NCBI GenBank assembly: GCA_965267475.1
Contig: OZ254079.1
Span: forward strand, 1,984,001-2,048,000
Reading direction: 5' to 3'
Length of the DNA: 64,000 nucleotides
Source: JBCBKU01 sp965267475
GTDB lineage: Bacteria; Pseudomonadota; Alphaproteobacteria; Rhodobacterales; Rhodobacteraceae
Positions within the stretch are counted from its first letter, which is position 1. Each line of letters begins with the position of its first letter. The translations under genes and the position numbers were made by a program. A model generated the notes under the pieces. It searched no databases. It was not told where the DNA came from and saw nothing but the letters and a program-made list of their open reading frames with translations. Shown here one piece after another: positions 59,179-64,000 of this stretch.

Positions 59179-60656
59179 GCGACCTGAACGCCCTGACGAT
59201 CGCAGAAGCGCGCGACAAGCTGCGCGCGGGCGACGTGACATCCGTCGAATTAACCGAGGCTTGCCTGAAAGCCGCCGAGGGGGCAGGGGCCCTGAACGCG
59301 GTTGTGCGTCCCGTGCCCGAAATCGCGATCGAACAGGCGAAGGCTGCCGATCAGCGGATCGCCGCTGGCGATGCACCGGCCATGTGCGGCATACCTGTGG
59401 GCATCAAGGATCTGTTTTGCACCAAGGGCGTGGCCAGCCAGGCAGGCAGCGCGATCCTGAACGGGTTCAAGCCGGAATATGAATCAACCGTCACGCAAAA
59501 GCTGTTCGATGCGGGCGCAGTCATGACGGGCAAACTGAACATGGACGAATTCGCCATGGGCTCGTCCAACGAGACCTCGACCTATGGCCCGGTGGTGAAC
59601 CCCTGGCGGCGCGGGAATGAAGAGACCCCGCTGACGCCGGGCGGATCTTCTGGTGGCTCGGCGGCGGCGGTGGCTGCGGATCTGTGTCTGGCCGCAACTG
59701 GAACGGATACGGGCGGGTCCATCCGTCAGCCCGCGGCCTTTGCCGGGATCACTGGATTGAAGCCCACCTATGGGCGCTGTTCGCGCTGGGGGATCGTCGC
59801 CTTTGCATCTTCGCTCGACCAGGCGGGGCCGATGACGAAATCGGTGCGCGATGCTGCGATCATGTTTGAGGCGATGGCGGGCCATGACCCTATGGATTCG
59901 ACCTCGGCCGATCGCGAGGTCCCGAACTTCGAGGCGATGCTAACCGGCGATATCAAGGGAAAAACCATCGGGATTCCAAAGGAATACCGGATGGACGGCA
60001 TGCCGGACGAAATCGAGGCATTGTGGGCCGAAGGTCGCAAGATGCTCGAGGATGCAGGCGCGAAGATCGTGGATATCTCGCTGCCTCATACAAAGTATGC
60101 CTTGCCCGCCTACTATGTGATCGCCCCGGCTGAGGCATCGTCGAACCTTGCCCGCTATGACGGCGTGCGGTTCGGCCATCGCGCCAAGCTCGATCAGGGC
60201 GACGGCATCACTGAGATGTATGAAAAGACCCGTGCCGAGGGCTTCGGCCCCGAGGTGCAGCGCCGCGTCATGATTGGCACCTATGTACTGTCGGCGGGCT
60301 TTTATGATGCCTATTACAACCGCGCCCGCCGGGTCCGCGCCCTGATCAAGAAGGACTTCGATGATGTGTTTACGGACGGGGTCGATGCGATCCTGACGCC
60401 CGCGACGCCATCTGCGGCGTTTGAACTTGGCGCTGATTTCAACCCGGTCGAGATGTATCTGAACGACGTTTTCACCGTGACCGTAAACCTTGCGGGTCTG
60501 CCCGGCGTGGCCCTTCCAACGGGTCTGGACCGTCAGGGCTTGCCCCTTGGCTTGCAGTTGATTGGCCGTCCCTGGGAAGAGGGCGATCTTCTGAACACGG
60601 CATATGCGCTTGAGAACGCAGCCGGATTTGTTTCCAAACCGGCGAAATGGTGGTAA
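59175..60656 (+). CDS. gatA: Asp-tRNA(Asn)/Glu-tRNA(Gln) amidotransferase subunit A
   Basis: A 493-residue amidase-signature protein. The catalytic triad is visible: Lys in PVGIKDLFCTKG, cis-Ser in GGSSGGSAAAVAA and the nucleophile Ser in TDTGGSIRQPAAF. It produces ammonia from glutamine for the amidation step. The C-terminal region GLPGVALPTGLDRQGLPLGLQLIGRPWEE is typical. It partners GatC upstream. Confidence 0.95.
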   Translation: MSDLNALTIAEARDKLRAGDVTSVELTEACLKAAEGAGALNAVVRPVPEIAIEQAKAADQRIAAGDAPAMCGIPVGIKDLFCTKGVASQAGSAILNGFKPEYESTVTQKLFDAGAVMTGKLNMDEFAMGSSNETSTYGPVVNPWRRGNEETPLTPGGSSGGSAAAVAADLCLAATGTDTGGSIRQPAAFAGITGLKPTYGRCSRWGIVAFASSLDQAGPMTKSVRDAAIMFEAMAGHDPMDSTSADREVPNFEAMLTGDIKGKTIGIPKEYRMDGMPDEIEALWAEGRKMLEDAGAKIVDISLPHTKYALPAYYVIAPAEASSNLARYDGVRFGHRAKLDQGDGITEMYEKTRAEGFGPEVQRRVMIGTYVLSAGFYDAYYNRARRVRALIKKDFDDVFTDGVDAILTPATPSAAFELGADFNPVEMYLNDVFTVTVNLAGLPGVALPTGLDRQGLPLGLQLIGRPWEEGDLLNTAYALENAAGFVSKPAKWW

Positions 60657-60685
60657 ACCCTCTGAAAAAACAGTGGGCAGCCAAA

Positions 60686-61291
60686 ATGCGGACGACCGTT
60701 CTTCCCCTTATCCTTTGTCTCAGCGCCTGCGCGGGTGCGCCACCCGATGACACGGACCGGCAAGGCGTGGGCTTTGGCGATCCCGAGGAATTCGCTCGCT
60801 CGCAAAACATTGAACAATCTGTTCTGGGCGAGACGCCCCTGCCTGACGGTCCGAATATTTCCGACGAACGACCAAACACTGAAGTGGCGGATACCGACAA
60901 TCCCTCGATCTCAGACGAACAGGATTTTGAAGCTGTTTCAGCGCGCGAGACCATCGAAAGCGATGCCGAACGGATCGCGCGGCAGCAGGAAGCGTTTATC
61001 GAAATCGAGCCTGAAGACCTGCCATCACGCCCCAGCAATACCGGCCCGAACATCGTAGAATTCGCGCTGTCGACGTCGCATCCCGTAGGCAGTCAGCAAT
61101 ATCGCCGGGGTTCGACCTCTGAGCGGCGGTTTGAACGCGCCTGCGGAGAGTATTCCTCGGCCGATCAGGCACAGCTTGATTTCCTGAACTCGGGCGGGCC
61201 CGAGCGCGATCGGAAGGGTGTCGACCCCGATGGGGACGGGTATGCCTGCGATTGGAACCCCGCGCCGTTCCGCGCAGCGCGGTCGGGCTGA
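60686..61291 (+). CDS. Excalibur-type lipoprotein
   Basis: About 201 residues from the ATG at 60686; an ATG at 60647 overlapping the gatA stop would give a 13-residue extension. The signal peptide ends in a lipobox LSAC (MRTTVLPLILCLSAC), so it is a probable lipoprotein. An acidic linker (about 20-120) leads to a C-terminal Cys-containing segment FERACGEYSSADQA followed by VDPDGDGYACDW, an excalibur-like Ca2+-binding loop. It may tether a wall-active enzyme. The coding sequence runs into the next gene. Confidence 0.72.
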   Translation: MRTTVLPLILCLSACAGAPPDDTDRQGVGFGDPEEFARSQNIEQSVLGETPLPDGPNISDERPNTEVADTDNPSISDEQDFEAVSARETIESDAERIARQQEAFIEIEPEDLPSRPSNTGPNIVEFALSTSHPVGSQQYRRGSTSERRFERACGEYSSADQAQLDFLNSGGPERDRKGVDPDGDGYACDWNPAPFRAARSG

Positions 61292-61941
61292 TACTGGACA
61301 TCCTGTCTTATCCGTCGCCAAACCACGGCGACCGGCGCGGGCAAGAGATCTCGCTGATAGTTCTGCATTACACGGCCATGACCTCAGCCGAGGCCGCGCT
61401 TAAGGCGCTTTCGGATCCAAAGCGCGAGGTTTCCGCCCACTACCTTATCGGCGCCGATGGCAGTCTTTGGCAATTGGTGGAGGATGATCGCCGCGCTTGG
61501 CATGCGGGGGCCGGATCCTGGCAGGGGGTCGATGACGTCAATTCGCGGTCCATCGGGATCGAGTTGGACAATGACGGGTTTTCACCGTTCAGCGCTGCGC
61601 TGATGAACAGACTTGAGGAATTACTTGTAACCCTCTTGAAACGCTATGATTTGCCGCCTTCCGCGGTGATTGCACATTCCGATTTGGCGCCAGGCCGCAA
61701 GATAGATCCTGGCCAACGCTTCGATTGGTGCCGTATGGCTCGTCAGGGATTGGCCGTCTGGCCTGATGCGGCAGCTCCCGGCGATTTCGCGGCCCATGCG
61801 CGGGCTGTGGGGTACCCAGAGGAGGCGGGTGAAGAGGAACTGCTTGCCAGCTTTCGAATGCGGTTTCGACCGGGCCATTCCGGGCCGCTGGATGATACGG
61901 ACCGTGCGTTGGCCGCCGGCTTGGTCAGCAAACTGGCCTAG
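61252..61941 (+). CDS. N-acetylmuramoyl-L-alanine amidase (amidase_2 family)
   Basis: A 229-residue AmiD-like enzyme; I list the TTG at 61252, which overlaps the lipoprotein gene, but the true start is uncertain (a CTG at 61288 is possible). Zinc ligands and catalytic residues are in LIVLHYTAM (His), VSAHYLIGADGSLWQLV, the SIGIELDNDG segment and VIAHSDLAPGRKIDPG (His and Asp). It cleaves the amide between muramic acid and the peptide stem, in wall turnover or recycling. No signal peptide is obvious. Convergent overlap of four bases with DUF1428. Confidence 0.86.
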   Translation: MEPRAVPRSAVGLILDILSYPSPNHGDRRGQEISLIVLHYTAMTSAEAALKALSDPKREVSAHYLIGADGSLWQLVEDDRRAWHAGAGSWQGVDDVNSRSIGIELDNDGFSPFSAALMNRLEELLVTLLKRYDLPPSAVIAHSDLAPGRKIDPGQRFDWCRMARQGLAVWPDAAAPGDFAAHARAVGYPEEAGEEELLASFRMRFRPGHSGPLDDTDRALAAGLVSKLA

Positions 61942-62297
61942 CGCCCCATCTTGAGAAGCGGGCTGAACCCGCCAAAAACGATGCGTTTGGGATCGAACGG
62001 TATGTCGCCCGGAAGATCGAAACGGGGATCGTCCTGCATCACCTGCTCGGCCCGGTCGACGGTCGCCTTGTCTGGCCAGACCTGCCAAGTGAAGACGATC
62101 TTCTCATCGGGTTCCGCTGCGACCGCCTTCCGAAAATCAGTTTGCGAGCCGTCGGGCACGTTGTCTTCCCAGGATTCCACAATTTCAATGCAGCCCAATT
62201 CAGCCATCAGGGCGGCGCTTCGTTCGGCCCAGGCGCGATACGCGTCGCGCTTGTTTTCCGGGACTGGAATGATGAAACCGGCGACATACACAGGCAT
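61938..62297 (-). CDS. DUF1428 family protein
   Basis: A 119-residue protein from the ATG at 62297 (GGAG a few bases upstream). DUF1428 signature: YVAGFIIPVPENKRDAYRAWAERSAALM, then ESWEDNVPDGSQTDFRKAV, VFTWQVWPDKATVDRAEQVMQDDPRF and a final KRIVFGGFSPLL. It is a dimeric alpha-beta barrel resembling YbaA; function unknown. Confidence 0.88.
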   Translation of the reverse strand: MPVYVAGFIIPVPENKRDAYRAWAERSAALMAELGCIEIVESWEDNVPDGSQTDFRKAVAAEPDEKIVFTWQVWPDKATVDRAEQVMQDDPRFDLPGDIPFDPKRIVFGGFSPLLKMGR

Positions 62298-62396
62298 TCT
62301 CCGTCGACTGGGGGATTGGAGCAAACCTATCACATTCTTTCCTGTTACAGAGGAACCGGGGCACTAGTCTATCCACGGGCGTTTCAGAAGGTGACG

Positions 62397-63026
62397 ATGT
62401 CAAAGCGCAAATCACCCAGGTCACGCAACGCGGCGCGGCCGGACATGGCCAGCATCTCGACGGGGCAAGAGCTTCGGCGCTGGTACTGGCTGAAATCCGA
62501 ACTTCAGGACCAGGCACGGACCTTGGGGTTAAGGACCACGGGCGGAAAGTTCCAGATTCTCGACCGGATTTCCCATTTTCTCGATACGGGCGAGCGTATC
62601 TTTCCGGGCGACATCAAGACAAACACACGGTCCAAGTTCGACTGGCATTCCGAGCCATTGAGCCCGGACACTGTGATCGCGGACAGCTACAAAAACACCC
62701 AGAATGTCCGCCGGTTCTTCAAGGCTCAACTTGGCAAAGGCTTCAAATTCAACATCGAGTTCATGGCCTGGATGAAGGCCAATACCGGGAAAACCCTGGC
62801 CGAGGCCTGTACGGAGTTTCGTGCGATGAAAGCGCGCGAATCCGAGCCGGGGTATCATTCCGAGATCGCGGACCACAATCAATTCAATCAGTACACACGG
62901 GACTTTCTTGCCGACAATCCGGACCTCGGGATGGAAGAAGTCCGCAGGTTCTGGGCGCTCAAGTCCGCACTGCCGTCCGAAGATGGCCGACACCGCTACG
63001 ATCCATCGGACCTGACCCTAGAATGA
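62397..63026 (+). CDS. SAP-like/DUF6434 domain protein
   Basis: A 209-residue protein from the ATG at 62397, five bases after AAGG. The N-terminal part is basic (SKRKSPRSRNAARPD) with a SAP-like helix-turn-helix ELRRWYWLKSELQDQARTLGLRTTGGKFQILDRISHFL. The C-terminal DUF6434 domain has FDWHSEPLSPDTVIADSYKNTQNVRRFFKAQLGKGFKFNIEFMAWMKANTGK. SAP folds bind DNA, so a nucleic-acid role is possible. Ends just before a stem-loop. Confidence 0.8.
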   Translation: MSKRKSPRSRNAARPDMASISTGQELRRWYWLKSELQDQARTLGLRTTGGKFQILDRISHFLDTGERIFPGDIKTNTRSKFDWHSEPLSPDTVIADSYKNTQNVRRFFKAQLGKGFKFNIEFMAWMKANTGKTLAEACTEFRAMKARESEPGYHSEIADHNQFNQYTRDFLADNPDLGMEEVRRFWALKSALPSEDGRHRYDPSDLTLE

Positions 63027-63029
63027 ATT

Positions 63030-63061
63030 GTGCCGGTCCCCGGGGACGCGAGGACCGGCAC
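63030..63061 (+). terminator. Stem-loop downstream of the SAP/DUF6434 gene
   Basis: GTGCCGGTCC (63030-63039) pairs perfectly with GGACCGGCAC (63052-63061) across a 12-base loop, four bases after the stop codon. No T-run follows, so it is either a Rho-assisted or a 3'-protecting hairpin rather than a classical terminator. Confidence 0.45.
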
Positions 63062-63125
63062 TGCTCGACAGGGAGACACGCGTCAGGGGTTGTGGACGTG
63101 CATCGCCTGCAGGGAGCCTGTTCGT

Positions 63126-63275
63126 CTAAAATTTGCTTGTCGGTTCATCCGGAGTGATTGGCGGAAGCGGATCCAAGGGTTCCGTTTGCGCACAGGCGCC
63201 CAATGCCAGGACCAGGGCAACCACAAGCGTGCCGACCAAGGGCCGTGTTGTCGGGAGGGGAAGGGACAATTTCAT
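63126..63275 (-). CDS. Small lipoprotein (49 aa)
   Basis: A 49-codon gene from the ATG at 63275 with GGAG six bases upstream. A hydrophobic stretch LVGTLVVALVLALGAC forms a signal peptide with lipobox LGAC (Cys28), followed by a short acidic, Pro-rich tail ending PTSKF. The mature peptide would be only about 22 residues. It is expressed from the minus-strand promoter at 63303-63331 and has two 17-base palindromes in its upstream region. Likely envelope located. Confidence 0.7.
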   Translation of the reverse strand: MKLSLPLPTTRPLVGTLVVALVLALGACAQTEPLDPLPPITPDEPTSKF

Positions 63276-63289
63276 TGGGCTCTCCGATA

Positions 63290-63306
63290 ATGTGCAAAAT
63301 ACACAT
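63290..63306. promoter_or_regulatory. Palindromic site A in the lipoprotein/DUF6502 intergenic region
   Basis: ATGTGCAAAATACACAT is an imperfect palindrome (ATGTG...CACAT). It overlaps the predicted -10 region of the minus-strand lipoprotein promoter. A near-identical copy, site B, is 47 bases away. Confidence 0.65.
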
Positions 63307-63331
63307 ATTCGGATTCGCTTGCGTCCGTCAA
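63302..63331 (-). promoter_or_regulatory. Minus-strand promoter of the small lipoprotein gene
   Basis: On the minus strand TTGACG (63331-63326) can be a -35, with an 18-base spacer to TATGTG (63307-63302) as a -10; the transcript would start near 63295, about 20 bases ahead of the ATG at 63275. Palindrome A covers the -10 and palindrome B lies five bases upstream of the -35. Confidence 0.5.
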
Positions 63332-63336
63332 GAAAA

Positions 63337-63353
63337 ATGTGCAAAACGCACAT
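63337..63353. promoter_or_regulatory. Palindromic site B adjoining the DUF6502 start codon
   Basis: ATGTGCAAAACGCACAT is a perfect 6-base inverted repeat (ATGTGC/GCACAT, 5-base spacer) ending at the base before the ATG of the DUF6502 gene. It differs from site A at only two positions. Its placement, directly against a start codon with no ribosome site, suggests that binding controls that gene too. Confidence 0.65.
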
Positions 63354-64000
63354 ATGATAGATTTGCTTGATAGAGTGCTGGCTCAACTGGCCCGGCTTCT
63401 GGTGGCGCGGGGGGTCCCGTTCCCGGATCTTGCTGAGCGTCTCAAGGCGCATTACGTCCGTGCTGCATCCGAGTTCGCGGGCGAAAAGCAAACCGACAGC
63501 CGGTTGTCGGTTATGACCGGTCTTCAGCGCCGCGATATTGTGCGCTTGAAGTCGGAACCGCCCAGGCCCGAACGTCCGAACCATCTGGCCACGCTGATTT
63601 CGATCTGGCGAACCGATCCGGCCTATGGCGGGCGGGACCTGACCAAGAACGGGGCGGCCCCGTCCTTTGAAGCGCTTGCCGCATCGGTTCGGCGCGACGT
63701 CCACCCGCGAACGATGCTGGATGCGCTGCTGGCGGTTGGAACCGTCGTGATGACCGAAGACGATCAGGTCCGGCTTTTGACGTCGTCCTATCAGCCGCTC
63801 GCCGGTTCAGATGATCAGATCGGATATCTTGCCCGAAACCTCGGGGATCATCTGGCTGCGGCAACGGATAATGTGCTGGGGCAGAAACCCCCGCATTTCG
63901 AAAGGGCCGTCCACTATGGCGGGTTGACCCCGGCACAGGTTGAAGCGTTGCAAGACGCCCATGGTTCTGGCCAGATGAAGTTGTTCGAAGATCTGGCCGC
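63354..64000 (+). CDS. DUF6502 family protein (5' part, truncated by window end)
   Basis: The frame is open from the ATG at 63354 to the end of the window (215 complete codons). The N terminus IDLLDRVLAQLARLLVARGVPFPDLAERLKAHYVRAA matches DUF6502, followed by TDSRLSVMTGLQRRDIVRLK, a winged-helix-like segment, and WRTDPAYGGRDLTKNGAAPSFEALAASVRRDVHPRTMLDALLAVGTV. The helix-turn-helix-like start suggests DNA binding, and it could regulate the divergent lipoprotein. No Shine-Dalgarno is seen upstream because palindrome B occupies the space. Confidence 0.8.
   Translation, partial: MIDLLDRVLAQLARLLVARGVPFPDLAERLKAHYVRAASEFAGEKQTDSRLSVMTGLQRRDIVRLKSEPPRPERPNHLATLISIWRTDPAYGGRDLTKNGAAPSFEALAASVRRDVHPRTMLDALLAVGTVVMTEDDQVRLLTSSYQPLAGSDDQIGYLARNLGDHLAAATDNVLGQKPPHFERAVHYGGLTPAQVEALQDAHGSGQMKLFEDLA

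Noticed and set aside
1..64000. CRISPR arrays, tRNA/rRNA genes, insertion sequences, prophage or integrase genes
   Set aside because: No repeated spacer-type arrays, clover-leaf sequences, transposase or integrase motifs seen; nearly all sequence is accounted for by genes with known-family motifs.

Overview
The window is a high-GC, densely coded chromosomal stretch that looks like an alphaproteobacterium of the order Rhodobacterales (Roseobacter/Rhodobacter relatives). The reasons are gene content (btaAB betaine-lipid genes, TRAP transport, a HyuA/HyuB operon with a peptide-type ABC transporter, a BTAD/TPR regulator, a TerC-XpaC-TelA locus), strong third-position GC and tight ATGA-type overlaps. 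I see no tRNA, rRNA, CRISPR array, insertion sequence, integrase or replication origin, so this reads as ordinary chromosome with several accessory catabolic operons. The ends cut two genes: the last codons of btaA on the left and a DUF6502 gene on the right.

Layout. 1-700: end of btaA, then btaB. 0.7-4.8 kb (minus): secreted DUF1800/DUF1501 pair. 5.1-16.6 kb: a probable aromatic or phenolic-glycoside catabolic cluster. On the minus strand it holds a fumarylacetoacetase-fold hydrolase, a RutE-type nitroreductase, OsmC, a TRAP transporter and an intradiol ring-cleavage dioxygenase. Divergent to these are a YciI protein and malonyl-CoA decarboxylase, then a GntR/FCD regulator, a GH2 glycosidase and an SDR. 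16.7-23.3 kb: a regulon candidate built around a BTAD (SARP-like) TPR regulator: DsrE protein, DUF1127 micro-protein, a glutamine-amidotransferase-like protein lacking its catalytic Cys, a small protein, a cysteine synthase-glutaredoxin fusion and a group II PLP decarboxylase. TCACGG-core repeats lie in both flanking promoters. 23.3-31.8 kb: RND efflux pair, ABC exporter, acyl-CoA synthetase, small membrane protein. 31.8-39.8 kb (minus): TerC, micro-protein, XpaC, TelA, DUF2927 lipoprotein, SPFH/GYF_2 protein, two cytochrome b561-like proteins, zinc-ribbon membrane protein, dtd. 39.9-43.4 kb: RluB-type pseudouridine synthase, methyltransferase, tadA, UPF0173 hydrolase, ceramidase-like membrane protein. 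43.6-57.2 kb: an XRE-cupin regulator with paired operators heads a long operon: peptide/nickel-type ABC transporter, GAF protein, HyuA, HyuB, Asp/Glu-type racemase, M24 hydrolase and a second HyuB. 57.3-64 kb: VOC protein, quinone/alkene reductase-like enzyme, gatC-gatA, excalibur-type lipoprotein, amidase, DUF1428, SAP/DUF6434 protein, and a divergent lipoprotein/DUF6502 pair with twin 17-bp palindromes.

The regions most worth attention are the BTAD regulator with its repeats and thiol/PLP genes, the TerC-XpaC-TelA-SPFH membrane stress locus, and the paired-palindrome promoters at 43.65-43.72 kb and 63.29-63.35 kb. Function calls rest on motif and family recognition by eye; substrates of the catabolic operons are inferred.
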